Notes: a model not told the origin generated them from the sequence alone. Positions 8,564-17,953 are shown, counted from the first letter of the stretch. The stretch is DNA of 64,000 nucleotides from Undibacterium hunanense (GCF_014284335.1 NZ_JACOGF010000001.1:310001-374000); one strand, 5' to 3'. Numbers and translations are program-made.

Positions 8564-8884
8564 TCATGTCGTCAATTGTGTCGCAACTGTGCGCCCTTCT
8601 TCTGTCAGCACCACCAGGCTGCGTTCGCCGTCCTGTTGCAGGCTTACCCAACCGGCTCCTTGATGCTGGCCCAGTTGCTGCTCGCCCAGATAAGCGATGC
8701 AACGCAGCAATGTACTTTGTCGTACCTGCAAACGTTTGCTAAGGCGCGCCAATGACACCGCCCCGGCCTGGTTTGCCAGTTCTGCCATTAATGCAAACGC
8801 AAGTTCATCCTGCTTCAGCACTGCCATTGCTTCTGCGGCCTGCGGTTCAGGCCGGATTAGCGCCTGTGGTATCTCTTCATTCAT
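8564..8884 (-). CDS. Small predicted winged-helix protein between fdh-like gene and fdhD
   Basis: A 106-residue protein with no family I recognise with certainty. The central part reads like a winged helix: FALMAELANQAGAVSLARLSKRLQVRQSTLLRCI would provide two helices and a recognition helix, followed by a VSLQQDGERSLVVLTEEGR hairpin wing. The ATG at 8884 overlaps the end of the molybdoenzyme gene by eight bases, so it is translationally coupled to it; an upstream in-frame start (8917) is possible. Its place between the enzyme and fdhD suggests a regulatory or maturation role, which is inference. Confidence 0.65.
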   Translation of the reverse strand: MNEEIPQALIRPEPQAAEAMAVLKQDELAFALMAELANQAGAVSLARLSKRLQVRQSTLLRCIAYLGEQQLGQHQGAGWVSLQQDGERSLVVLTEEGRTVATQLTT

Positions 8885-11207
8885 TGGCCACGGCAGCTCG
8901 CAGGCTATTGCCATCATGTGCAGTAATTATCACAGGTATGGATTTCGAAGTCGGCGTCCTTGCGTGATCAGCAAAACTCGACAAGGGCACCAGGCCATTG
9001 GTTTCCGGGAAATATGCTGCCAGGCAGGCACGTGGAATATTGTATTCCACCAGCATGAAGCGTTTTGCCTGCCGCCTTGTCTTGTCATCGCACAGACTTT
9101 CCAGGTCTACCCAGTCACCTGCCTGCATGCCCAGTTCCTGTATGTCTTCCTTATTGATGAACAAAACGCGGCGCTCACCAAACACGCCACGGTAACGGTC
9201 ATTCATACCATAGATGGTAGTGTTGTACTGGTCGTGCGAACGCATGGTCGCCAGGTTAAACACTGGCGACTGCTGATTCTTGCGCGCCTGATGGATGGGC
9301 AAGTCAACCGGCACTGCGTGGGCATTGAAATTCGCCTTACCACTGCCGGTCACCCAGACCCGCTCTGCTGCAGTATTGCGCAAATGAAAACCGCCGGGCA
9401 CGCTGACGCGGGTATTAAAATCGGCAAAATCATCAAATACCGCAGCAATCTTGTCGCGTATACGGCTATAGTCCGCCACCAGCCAGGCCCACGGGGTTTT
9501 GCTGCGGTCTTTCAGTGTCGCCTGCGCCAGCCGGGCAACGATCATGGGTTCAGACAGCAAGTCTGGCGCAGCAGGCGGATTGATGCCGGAAGACAGATGC
9601 ACCATACTCATGGAATCTTCTACCGTTACCGCTTGCGGTCCGGTTTCCTGCATATCGATTTCCGTGCGTCCCAGACAAGGCAGGATCAATGCCTCCTGGC
9701 CGCAGATCAGGTGACTGCGGTTTAACTTGGTGGTGACATGCACGGTCAGCGCGCAGTTGCGCAGGGCACGATGTGTCAGCTCAGTATCTGGCGTGGCCGT
9801 AGCAAAATTGCCGCCCATGCCAAAAAACACCTTGCCGCTTTCATTCAGCATGGCTTCAATGGCACCAACGGTGTCATGGCCATGCTCACGTGGTGGAGTG
9901 AAATCAAACACCTGCCCCAGACGGTCCAGGAATGCTGGCTTTGGTTTTTCCACGATACCCATGGTGCGGTCACCCTGCACATTGCTATGACCACGCACCG
10001 GACAAGGGCCAGCACCAGGCCGGCCAATATTGCCGCGCAAAAGCAAGAGATTGACGATCATCTGTATCGTGGCAACGGAATGTTTGTGCTGTGTAATGCC
10101 CATGCCCCAGCAGGCAATCACCTTGCCGGCCTGCATGTAGATATCGGCAGCGCGCTGTATCTGTGCACGTTCCAGACCGGATTCACGGACGATGACATCC
10201 CACTGCTCTGCCATCACATCTGTCGCAAATTGTTCAAAATTGGCCGTGTGCTGCGCAATGAATTCCACATCAATAATGCGGGGCTTACCTTCAGCATGGG
10301 CCTGTGCATCTGCCTCCAGCACACATTTGATCATGCCTTTAACACTTGCCAGGTCACCACCTATCTTCAACTGAAAATAATCGGATGAAATATTGGTCGA
10401 CTGGTCGGCCAGCATATCCAGTGCATTTTGCGGGTTCTGGAATTTTTCCAGCCCGCGCTCACGCAAAGGATTGAATGACACGATGGCAGCACCGCGTTTG
10501 GACGCAGCACGCAATTCACCCAACATGCGCGGATGGTTGGTGCCAGGGTTTTGCCCAAAAATCAGGATGGCATCAGCCAGTTGAAAATCAGACAACAAGA
10601 CAGTACCCTTGCCTACTCCTATCGCTTCACGCATGGCAAAACCGGATGGCTCATGGCACATGTTGGAACAGTCGGGAAAATTATTCGTGCCGAATTCCCG
10701 CACAAACAACTGATACAGGAAAGCAGCTTCATTACTGGTACGGCCAGATGTATAAAAAATACCATCGTCCGGACTTGGCAAGGCATTCAGGTGCTTAGCA
10801 ATCAATTCAAAAGCCTGGTCCCAGTCTATGGCCTCGTATCTGTCCGTGGTCCTGTCATAACGCATGGGATGCGTCAGGCGCCCCTGGGCTTCCAGCCAGT
10901 GATCGGACCTGGCCGACAATTCCTGCACAGTCAGAGAAGAAATCAGTTCCGGACCAGCCCGGCGGGCAGTCGATTCAGCCGCCACGGCCTTGGCACCGTT
11001 TTCGCAAAACTCGAAGGTGGAAGTATGGTCGGCATCGGGCCAGGCACAACCGGGGCAATCAAAGCCATCCGGCTGATTTGCAGACAAAAGTGTCAGCGCA
11101 CCTTTTTTGGGTATCCCCTGCTCAATGATCTGCTGCGCCACGCTTTTCAACGCACCCCAGCCACCGGCAGGTCTGTCATATACCCGGACTACTTTTTTAT
11201 TACTCAT
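8877..11207 (-). CDS. FdhF/YdeP family molybdopterin oxidoreductase, alpha subunit
   Basis: A 776-residue molybdopterin-dependent oxidoreductase of the YdeP branch of formate-dehydrogenase-like enzymes. The N-terminal FDCPGCAWPD with a following FEFCENG offers cysteines for an Fe-S cluster. Cofactor-binding signatures such as ILIFGQNPGTNHPR and GMGGNFATATPD are present, along with the C-terminal molybdopterin dinucleotide-binding domain. The ATG at 11207 has AAGGTTGG just upstream; an in-frame start 19 codons earlier has no such site. The electron donor and partner subunits are not encoded here. The E. coli YdeP homologue is linked to acid resistance rather than proven formate oxidation. Confidence 0.88.
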   Translation of the reverse strand: MSNKKVVRVYDRPAGGWGALKSVAQQIIEQGIPKKGALTLLSANQPDGFDCPGCAWPDADHTSTFEFCENGAKAVAAESTARRAGPELISSLTVQELSARSDHWLEAQGRLTHPMRYDRTTDRYEAIDWDQAFELIAKHLNALPSPDDGIFYTSGRTSNEAAFLYQLFVREFGTNNFPDCSNMCHEPSGFAMREAIGVGKGTVLLSDFQLADAILIFGQNPGTNHPRMLGELRAASKRGAAIVSFNPLRERGLEKFQNPQNALDMLADQSTNISSDYFQLKIGGDLASVKGMIKCVLEADAQAHAEGKPRIIDVEFIAQHTANFEQFATDVMAEQWDVIVRESGLERAQIQRAADIYMQAGKVIACWGMGITQHKHSVATIQMIVNLLLLRGNIGRPGAGPCPVRGHSNVQGDRTMGIVEKPKPAFLDRLGQVFDFTPPREHGHDTVGAIEAMLNESGKVFFGMGGNFATATPDTELTHRALRNCALTVHVTTKLNRSHLICGQEALILPCLGRTEIDMQETGPQAVTVEDSMSMVHLSSGINPPAAPDLLSEPMIVARLAQATLKDRSKTPWAWLVADYSRIRDKIAAVFDDFADFNTRVSVPGGFHLRNTAAERVWVTGSGKANFNAHAVPVDLPIHQARKNQQSPVFNLATMRSHDQYNTTIYGMNDRYRGVFGERRVLFINKEDIQELGMQAGDWVDLESLCDDKTRRQAKRFMLVEYNIPRACLAAYFPETNGLVPLSSFADHARTPTSKSIPVIITAHDGNSLRAAVANE

Positions 11208-11378
11208 ACCAACCTTGTATTCATATTCAAGAATCACACAATCCGCTTCCCTACTGCGAAGCAAACCATGTTCAGTTTCAGTATAAGGATATTACCAGAA
11301 TCTGTTGTCATGAAAGAATTCTGCCCCTGCCGCTATGCGCTAACAAAGCCTGGCAGCACTGGTGACAAGTTTAGCGTT

Positions 11379-11951
11379 TTAACGATGTATTACCACCAGC
11401 AAGGCCTTGGCTTCCGTCTTGCCGATATTGCGTATGGCGTGATTCTTGTCGGCCTCATACCTTGCTGTCGCTCCCAGCTTCAGTTTCTTGCGACTGCCTT
11501 CCACCTCCACTTCCACACTGCCATGCAACAGCGTCAGATGTTCAGAGGCACCCGGGTCATGTGAATTTGATACCAAAGCGCCTCCAGGTGAAAGCGTCAA
11601 CTCATACCATTCATATTTACCAGCCAGCTCCATCGGCCCCAGGATACGCAGGACATAACCGGCATGTTCACCCGGCAGTGTCGGGGTTTCATGCGCTTCA
11701 AGTACCCGTATCGGGTCCAGTTTTGGTGATTCAGATGACAATAATTCTGCTATGCCAACACCGAGAGCATTAGCCAGCCGCCAGGCAACTGCAATCGTGG
11801 GATTGGCCTTTTCCCGTTCTATCTGCGACAGCATGGATTTGGACACCCCTGCCGTCCGCGACAAATCCTCCAGCGTCAGGCCGCGTTCAAGACGCATTTT
11901 TTGCAAGGTTGCGCCCACTTCTGGCGGTGTATTGGGTAAAACTTTTTTCAT
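11379..11951 (-). CDS. XRE-cupin transcriptional regulator
   Basis: A 190-residue two-domain regulator. An N-terminal XRE helix-turn-helix (about residues 12-66; LTLEDLSRTAGVSKSMLSQIEREKANPT) is followed by a C-terminal cupin ligand-binding barrel (about 110-185; HLTLLHGSVEVEVEG). Such proteins usually sense amino acids or polyamines. It is transcribed divergently from the threonine catabolic operon kbl-tdh-sdaA, and a pair of 14-bp palindromes lies in the shared promoter region. Control of that operon and autoregulation are therefore likely, by inference. Confidence 0.88.
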   Translation of the reverse strand: MKKVLPNTPPEVGATLQKMRLERGLTLEDLSRTAGVSKSMLSQIEREKANPTIAVAWRLANALGVGIAELLSSESPKLDPIRVLEAHETPTLPGEHAGYVLRILGPMELAGKYEWYELTLSPGGALVSNSHDPGASEHLTLLHGSVEVEVEGSRKKLKLGATARYEADKNHAIRNIGKTEAKALLVVIHR

Positions 11952-11987
11952 AGAGGCTCTTGCATCACTAAAAAAGCTGGATTAATA

Positions 11988-12021
11988 TTCGATATATCGA
12001 ACTTTAGTTCTAGATATCGAA
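11988..12021. promoter_or_regulatory. Paired palindromic operator between the XRE-cupin gene and kbl
   Basis: TTCGATATATCGAA at 11988-12001 is a perfect 14-bp palindrome. TTCTAGATATCGAA at 12008-12021 matches it at 11 of 14 positions. Their 20-bp centre spacing puts both on about the same DNA face. The second copy abuts a possible kbl promoter (TACAAT at 12046-12051). This arrangement fits a dimeric XRE repressor or activator. Confidence 0.6.
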
Positions 12022-12123
12022 TTATTCAATTAATTCGGGAATTATTACAATAGTGTAACAGTGCGCGGCCACAAGCAGTGACACTTTCGCAAGCAAAACA
12101 GGCAAACAAACTTGGAGACCCCT

Positions 12124-13329
12124 ATGAGCCAGAACCAGTCCAGACAACATTTCTTGAGCAGTTTGGCAAGTAATCTCGGCACTTTGCGTGAACAAGGCCT
12201 GTACAAACCGGAGCGCGTCATTGCGTCGCGCCAGGGTGCACAGGTCACTTGCGATGATGGCAGACAATTAATCAATCTGTGCGCCAACAATTACCTGGGC
12301 TTGTCCGGCGACGAATCCATGGTGCAAGCCTCGATTGCTGCGACCGAACAATATGGTTACGGCCTGTCATCCGTACGCTTTATCTGCGGTACACAGACCG
12401 TGCACAAGCAACTGGAAAAAGCATTGTCCGAATTTTTGGGTACTGAAGACTGCATTTTGTATGCAGCTGCATTCGACGCCAATGGCGGCGTATTCGAACC
12501 CCTGTTTGATGAAAACGATGCCATCATTTCCGACGCACTGAACCATGCCTCCATTATTGACGGCATCCGCTTGTGCAAGGCAGCACGGTTCCGCTATGCA
12601 CATAACGACATGGCCGACCTGGAAGCGCAACTGATAGCCGCAGCCGACAAACGTCATCGCATCATCGTGACGGATGGCGTATTTTCCATGGATGGCACCA
12701 TTGCACAATTGGACAAGATTTGCGACCTGGCCGACAAATATGATGCCCTGGTGATGATTGATGAATGCCATGCGTCCGGCTTCATGGGCAAGACCGGTCG
12801 CGGCACCCATGAACATCACGGCGTACTGGGTCGCATCGACATTATTACCGGCACACTGGGCAAGGCGCTGGGCGGTGCCATGGGTGGTTTTACCGCCGCA
12901 CGCAAGGAAGTGATTGACACCCTGCGCCAGAAATCACGTCCGTATTTATTCTCCAACACACTGGCACCCTCAATTGCCGGTGCCTCGCTGTCGGTATTGG
13001 AACGCCTGTCGACATCCACAGCCCTGCGTGATCGCCTGCATGAAAATACAGCACATTTCCGCCGTGAAATTGCCGCATTGGGCTTTATCATCAAACCCGG
13101 CACCCATCCGGTCGTACCCGTCATGCTGTTTGACGCCCCGGTTGCCCAGAAATTTGCTGCCCGCCTGTATGAACTGGGCGTACTGGTAACAGGTTTCTTT
13201 TATCCTGTGGTACCGATGGGCCAAGCCCGGGTTCGGGTACAGTTGTCGGCAGCGCACACAACAGATCAACTCAATACAGCACTGGCCGCGTTTGCCCAGG
13301 CTGGTCGTGAATTAAACATCATTCAATAA
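12124..13329 (+). CDS. kbl: Glycine C-acetyltransferase (2-amino-3-ketobutyrate CoA ligase)
   Basis: A 401-residue PLP enzyme of the alpha-oxoamine synthase family that splits 2-amino-3-oxobutyrate with CoA into glycine and acetyl-CoA. Signature stretches are [11 protein letters not shown] near the N-terminus, the [12 protein letters not shown] cofactor-binding Asp/His and the PLP lysine in [15 protein letters not shown] chose the ATG at 12124, behind GGAGA at 12114-12118; an in-frame TTG four codons upstream overlaps that site. It is the first gene of the threonine catabolic operon, nine bases ahead of tdh. Confidence 0.96.
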   Translation: MSQNQSRQHFLSSLASNLGTLREQGLYKPERVIASRQGAQVTCDDGRQLINLCANNYLGLSGDESMVQASIAATEQYGYGLSSVRFICGTQTVHKQLEKALSEFLGTEDCILYAAAFDANGGVFEPLFDENDAIISDALNHASIIDGIRLCKAARFRYAHNDMADLEAQLIAAADKRHRIIVTDGVFSMDGTIAQLDKICDLADKYDALVMIDECHASGFMGKTGRGTHEHHGVLGRIDIITGTLGKALGGAMGGFTAARKEVIDTLRQKSRPYLFSNTLAPSIAGASLSVLERLSTSTALRDRLHENTAHFRREIAALGFIIKPGTHPVVPVMLFDAPVAQKFAARLYELGVLVTGFFYPVVPMGQARVRVQLSAAHTTDQLNTALAAFAQAGRELNIIQ

Positions 13330-13337
13330 GGAAAGTC

Positions 13338-14309
13338 ATGGAACGCATTTTAGTGATTGGTGCCAACGGCCAGATCGGCAGCGAACTGGTAGAAGCGCTG
13401 GCCATACAGCATGGTGCCGATAATGTGATCGCCGCCGACATCAGGCCCACCAGCCTGTATGGCGCAAAAATCTATGAAATCATTGACGTCCTCAATACCG
13501 ACAGGCTGGCACAGGTCGTTGAGCAATATCAGATCACCCAGGTGTACCAGTTGGCTGCGATGCTGTCTGCAACTGGCGAACAGGCGCCCTTGAAAGCCTG
13601 GACCCTGAACATGGATGGCTTGCTGAATATCCTTGAACTGGCACGCCTGCGCGGCGAAGCTGGCAAACCACTGAAAGTGTTCTGGCCATCTTCCATTGCC
13701 GCCTTTGGCCCAAACACGCCACCAGTCAATACGCCGCAATATACGGTGATGGACCCCAGCACGATTTATGGCATCAGCAAACTGGCAGGCGAACGACTGT
13801 GCGAATATTACTTCCAGAAATATGGCGTGGACGTACGCAGTATTCGCTACCCGGGCATAATCAGCTATAAATCTCCTCCGGGTGGTGGCACGACTGACTA
13901 TGCGATTGCGATTTTCCATTCCGCATTGCGTGGCGAAAGCTATGAATGTTTCCTGGAAGCAGAAACCACGCTGCCCATGATTTACATGCCAGATGCCATA
14001 CGCGCCACCATTTCACTGATGGATGCACCGGCCACCAAACTTTCTATACGTTCTTCTTACAATGTCGCCGGATTAAGCTTTAATCCACGGGAATTGGCGT
14101 TTGCAATCAAACAAAATTTGCCCGCGTTTGACATACACTACGCGCCAGACAGCCGCCAGGCTATCGCTGCCTCGTGGCCACAGAGCCTGGACGACTCGGT
14201 AGCGCATACAGACTGGGGCTGGCAAGCACAAGTAAGCCTGCAACAACTGGTGGAAGACATGCTCAAGAATATTCATGTTGACCAGAAAGGGTTGAGCAAG
14301 GCTGCATAA
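13338..14309 (+). CDS. tdh: L-threonine 3-dehydrogenase, short-chain (SDR) type
   Basis: A 323-residue NAD-dependent extended SDR protein with GANGQIG (8-14) and the catalytic YGISK motif. It lacks the zinc-binding features of the medium-chain E. coli Tdh, so it belongs to the SDR/epimerase-like threonine dehydrogenases. It would oxidise threonine to 2-amino-3-oxobutyrate, the substrate of the kbl product encoded eight bases upstream. The operon context makes this function much more likely than a sugar epimerase. Confidence 0.9.
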   Translation: MERILVIGANGQIGSELVEALAIQHGADNVIAADIRPTSLYGAKIYEIIDVLNTDRLAQVVEQYQITQVYQLAAMLSATGEQAPLKAWTLNMDGLLNILELARLRGEAGKPLKVFWPSSIAAFGPNTPPVNTPQYTVMDPSTIYGISKLAGERLCEYYFQKYGVDVRSIRYPGIISYKSPPGGGTTDYAIAIFHSALRGESYECFLEAETTLPMIYMPDAIRATISLMDAPATKLSIRSSYNVAGLSFNPRELAFAIKQNLPAFDIHYAPDSRQAIAASWPQSLDDSVAHTDWGWQAQVSLQQLVEDMLKNIHVDQKGLSKAA

Positions 14310-14342
14310 ATAAAAATTAATTGAGACAAGTCAAAGAGGCAA

Positions 14343-15728
14343 ATGATGGACATGCGTGTATTCGAATTATTTAAAATAGGCGTGGGTCCTTCCAGTTCCC
14401 ATACGGTGGGCCCGATGCTGGCCGCCCGTCGTTTTTTGCTTGATGCCAGTGACTTGTATAAAACCAGCAAGATACAAATTGCCCTGTATGGATCACTGGC
14501 ATTGACAGGCCATGGCCATGCCACCGACAAGGCAGTCCTGCTGGGCCTGATGGGCGAAACACCGCAAGACATCATCCCTGAAAGCGTGGATGAAAAACTG
14601 GCTGCGCTCGCCAATTCAGGCAAAATGAATTTACTGGGTGAATACCCGGTCAAGTTCGACATCGCCACTGACCTGCTGTGGCACAAACAGGAAGTGCTGC
14701 CCGGCCATCCGAATGGCATGAAGTTTATGCTGACGCGCAATGATGGCAGCAGCTTTGAAAAAATCTATTATTCCACTGGCGGCGGCTTTATCTATTCTGC
14801 TGAAGAATTGGCCAATCCCGGCGCTGACGAAAGCGGCAACAGAAAACCCCTGCCCTACCCGTTTGCCACCATGGCAGAATTGCTGGCCCATGGCAAACGC
14901 AGCGGTCTGTCGATTTCCAGCATGTTGCGTGCGAATGAAAACGTATATTGCAGCGACCAGGAACTGGATGCCGGCATCGATAAAATCTGGGCTGTGATGA
15001 AGGGCTGCATATCACGCGGCCTGCAAATATCAGGCGAATTGCCAGGTGGCCTGCACGTCAAACGTCGCGCTGCCAAGCTATGGCGTACCGCCAATGAAAC
15101 AGCCGATGTATTGCCCCACGATGGCATGCACAGGGTCAGCCTGTATGCCATGGCCGTGAATGAAGAAAATGCGGCCGGTGGTCGCGTAGTGACGGCACCA
15201 ACCAATGGCGCAGCAGGCATCATACCGGCAGTGTTGCGCTATTACGCAGAAGATTGCAAACCCAGCGACCCTGAGCAAGGTATACGCAACTTCATGTTGG
15301 CAGCATCAGCAATAGGCATGCTGTGCAAGAAAAACGCCTCTATTTCCGGCGCAGAAATCGGTTGCCAGGGTGAAGTTGGCGTGGCATGTGCGATGGCTGC
15401 TGCCGGCCTTACCGCAGCACTGGGCGGCAGTAATGAACAGGTCGAGTCTGCAGCAGAAATCGGTATAGAACATCATCTGGGCATGACTTGTGACCCCATC
15501 GGTGGCCTGGTACAGATCCCCTGCATAGAACGCAATGGCATGGGTGCCGTAAAAGCCATTACCGCAGCCTCGCTATCTTTGCGCAGCGACGGCAGCCACC
15601 ATGTCAGCCTCGACGATGTAATTGAAACCATGCGCCAGACTGGTGCCGACATGCAGGCCAAATACAAGGAAACTTCATTGGGTGGGCTGGCAGTGCACGT
15701 GGTCAGTGTAAATTACGCTGCCTGCTAA
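14343..15728 (+). CDS. sdaA: L-serine ammonia-lyase (serine dehydratase), single-chain
   Basis: A 461-residue Fe-S L-serine deaminase that makes pyruvate and ammonia. The N-terminal GVGPSSSHTVGPM loop, the TAPTNGAAGIIPA stretch and the cysteine-bearing GCQGEVG and CDPIGG motifs are characteristic of one-chain serine dehydratases. Placed 33 bases after tdh and ahead of a strong terminator, it completes a route threonine to glycine to serine to pyruvate, with GlyA supplied from elsewhere. AAAGAGG precedes the ATG pair at 14343/14346. Confidence 0.95.
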   Translation: MMDMRVFELFKIGVGPSSSHTVGPMLAARRFLLDASDLYKTSKIQIALYGSLALTGHGHATDKAVLLGLMGETPQDIIPESVDEKLAALANSGKMNLLGEYPVKFDIATDLLWHKQEVLPGHPNGMKFMLTRNDGSSFEKIYYSTGGGFIYSAEELANPGADESGNRKPLPYPFATMAELLAHGKRSGLSISSMLRANENVYCSDQELDAGIDKIWAVMKGCISRGLQISGELPGGLHVKRRAAKLWRTANETADVLPHDGMHRVSLYAMAVNEENAAGGRVVTAPTNGAAGIIPAVLRYYAEDCKPSDPEQGIRNFMLAASAIGMLCKKNASISGAEIGCQGEVGVACAMAAAGLTAALGGSNEQVESAAEIGIEHHLGMTCDPIGGLVQIPCIERNGMGAVKAITAASLSLRSDGSHHVSLDDVIETMRQTGADMQAKYKETSLGGLAVHVVSVNYAAC

Positions 15729-15767
15729 ATACCTGCCGACACCTGCCAACCTACCCTGCCTGCATCA

Positions 15768-15800
15768 AAAACAAACGGCCATCATGTGGCCGTTTGTTTT
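15768..15800 (+). terminator. Rho-independent terminator of the kbl-tdh-sdaA operon
   Basis: AAAACAAACGGCCA (15768-15781) pairs perfectly with TGGCCGTTTGTTTT (15787-15800) around a 5-nt loop. It is symmetric enough to work in both directions. Confidence 0.85.
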
Positions 15801-15818
15801 ATCCTGCTGTATGAATAT

Positions 15819-15851
15819 CAGCTTAAAAGCAGCTTAAGATCAGCTTAAGGT
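15819..15851 (+). repeat. Three 11-bp-spaced CAGCTTAA direct repeats
   Basis: CAGCTTAAAAG (15819), CAGCTTAAGAT (15830) and CAGCTTAAGGT (15841) repeat with exact 11-bp period. They resemble the array near 4819 and PmrA/QseB boxes. Here they sit between convergent 3' ends, and the stop codon of the minus-strand gene (15845-15847) falls inside the third unit, so a promoter role is doubtful. Confidence 0.6.
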
Positions 15852-17953
15852 CTGAGCGAAAACCCCTTGCGTCCTGTTTGCCACAAGAAAAATGACCATG
15901 CATCCGCCTGGTCTGCCATGGCGTCTGTTTTCCAGGAATTCGCAAAATCCGTGCGAAACAGAACCGGGCGTGACTTGTCCGTATTCAGCATTTGTACACG
16001 TGCTGCAAATTTGCCCGTCATCCACACCGGTGCGACACCGGCACCAAACCGTGCTGTCAATAACATGGCAGGATAGGACGTGGCCTCGCGCAATTGCTGA
16101 TACGGATTAGTAACAGCAATTGCATTCTTGCCACGCTGTGCCGCTTTTTTGTTTTTATCTGCCACCAGCGGCTCGGACAATAGCCCGGCACTTTGTACCG
16201 CAGCCAATAACTGTGGACGCTGACTGATGGCCAGCGCCAGATAACGCTGACCTGCGCGGGACTCTTGCGCCACCAGTTTTTTGGCACTCGTATATCCTTC
16301 ACTGACCAGATAATCTGCGGCAAACAAGAACTCATCCAGGCCATCATTGGTGGAAGTTTTTTTAACATCGGCACTGTCAGGTACATAGATGATGGCCATC
16401 ACGGCATCCTGTTCCAGCCATGCCAGGCGTTTTGCGTCATAACTCGCCAGGGCAGCAATGCCGGTGCCGGTTTCCATGCTCAACAGACAGGCGTGGCTAC
16501 CATCAAGCTCCATACCTTGCGGGTACAGCAAAGTCATTGACAGTTGCTTGTCCGTGCCCGGCCTGGTCAGCGTCAAATGTTTGGTGGCAATACGATGAAA
16601 GCCTATTTGCGGGGAACGGAAAACCTCGACATTCTTTACTTCACCCGCTGGCAGCACGCGGTAAGACAAGGGAGCTGCATTGGCTGCTTCCAATACAAAG
16701 AGTGCACCTTCGTTTTCTGCATCAGCAGTCAGTTGGCTGATCTTGCCAGGATAAGGCAAATTGATTTCTTCCTTTTTATTGCTGGCCAGATCAATTTTCA
16801 TCAACTTACTGAAACCTGCCTCTGCCACATGGGCGTATAGCGCATTTTTGGCGACTGCCAATTCCAGGACTTCTTCATCGCTGGCGACAAACAATTCCTT
16901 GGCCGTACTCAATTGCGGTGCTTTCAGGTCAAGCTTCAAAATGGCCCCGGCAGCCTTCTTTTTAGTCGAGACCAGATACAGGCTTTCGCCCGACAACCAG
17001 GCGTTTTTAATCTTGTCAGCCGGGCTCGCCAGACGTTGCCAGGCAGTGGCTGCGCCTTTCAACTGCTCCTGTTTGATCAAATACAGGCTGCGGTCCGGCG
17101 TATTCCCATGGCGCACCTCGGCCAGTACAAAGCTGGAATTGGCTGCAGTCTTGAGTGCGATGGCATCAGTCGCAGCAAATTTCCGGCTCTTGCTGACACC
17201 GGCACCGATCAGGGCCTGGTCTTCCCTGGCCTTTGTTCCCAGAACATGCTGCCACACAGCACCATTGTCAGCATCGGCCTTGCCTGCGCTTTTGGGGAAG
17301 AACAGCGCACTGCCATCTGCCTTCCAGGCCACTTCCCTGGCATTGGCAGGGATAGCACCGAACTCATCTTTCAGTAAAGAGGCATCGGCGGTCCGGATGA
17401 TGCGCAGACTATGTTGCCGGCGACCATCGGTAGACAGCATGCCGACAGCGACATGACTGCCATCCGGTGAAGGGCTGAAAAAACTGATCACCCGCCCTGC
17501 TTCAGCCAATATCAGTATTTTTTCGCCCGCCGTACTGGCATTACGCATGAACAGGCCAGGCTTGCCATCACCCGCAGGTTTAACAAAGAACTGCCTGCCA
17601 CGTACTTCTGTCAGATTGCCAGCACTATAGTCTTGTGCCTGCAAGTTCCTGAGCCTGGCCAGCAAGGCATCCCTGCCGTTGATACGGGACATAACCGCCT
17701 GACTGAAATCGGTTTGCCGCTTCATCCACGCACGCACCTGAGCATCGCTCAAGGATTCAAGAAAGCGCAATGCATCGCCGGTATTACCTATACCACCTGC
17801 ATCACTGGCAGCAGGAGCAAAGCCAGGAGAAAGTGGTTTGGGCAAAGCCGGATAATCACCCCAAGGCTGCAACTGGGCCTGTGCCAGCAATGGCAACATC
17901 GCCAGTCCTGCCAATAAAATTGTACTTAGTCTTATCTTTCGTTTTACTGCCAT
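15845..17953 (-). CDS. Exported prolyl-oligopeptidase-like (S9A) protein, apparently catalytically inactive
   Basis: A 702-residue protein with a signal peptide (hydrophobic core LSTILLAGLAMLPLLAQA). The N-terminus after it (ALRFLESLSDAQVRAWMKRQTDF) resembles S9A prolyl oligopeptidases. The middle looks like beta-propeller blades, and the C-terminal third resembles the S9 hydrolase domain (SEGYTSAKKL, YPAMLLT, KFAARVQ). The family's GGSxGG nucleophile elbow reads QESRAGQ. The Asp-bearing DHDDRV stretch is replaced by FGAGVA, and the HGAG histidine by FANS. All three triad positions therefore look lost and it is probably a pseudoenzyme. The ATG at 17953 has GGAG seven bases upstream. Confidence 0.8.
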   Translation of the reverse strand: MAVKRKIRLSTILLAGLAMLPLLAQAQLQPWGDYPALPKPLSPGFAPAASDAGGIGNTGDALRFLESLSDAQVRAWMKRQTDFSQAVMSRINGRDALLARLRNLQAQDYSAGNLTEVRGRQFFVKPAGDGKPGLFMRNASTAGEKILILAEAGRVISFFSPSPDGSHVAVGMLSTDGRRQHSLRIIRTADASLLKDEFGAIPANAREVAWKADGSALFFPKSAGKADADNGAVWQHVLGTKAREDQALIGAGVSKSRKFAATDAIALKTAANSSFVLAEVRHGNTPDRSLYLIKQEQLKGAATAWQRLASPADKIKNAWLSGESLYLVSTKKKAAGAILKLDLKAPQLSTAKELFVASDEEVLELAVAKNALYAHVAEAGFSKLMKIDLASNKKEEINLPYPGKISQLTADAENEGALFVLEAANAAPLSYRVLPAGEVKNVEVFRSPQIGFHRIATKHLTLTRPGTDKQLSMTLLYPQGMELDGSHACLLSMETGTGIAALASYDAKRLAWLEQDAVMAIIYVPDSADVKKTSTNDGLDEFLFAADYLVSEGYTSAKKLVAQESRAGQRYLALAISQRPQLLAAVQSAGLLSEPLVADKNKKAAQRGKNAIAVTNPYQQLREATSYPAMLLTARFGAGVAPVWMTGKFAARVQMLNTDKSRPVLFRTDFANSWKTDAMADQADAWSFFLWQTGRKGFSLRP

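Noticed and set aside
8697-9725. Long plus-strand frames (8697-9725, 10533-11564) opposite the FdhF/YdeP gene
   Set aside because: They are shadows of a confidently identified 776-residue enzyme, with no recognisable domain or ribosome-binding site.
12022-12123. Glycine riboswitch ahead of kbl
   Set aside because: The leader is AT-rich and only about 70 bases from the putative -10 to the ATG; no conserved riboswitch core is seen.
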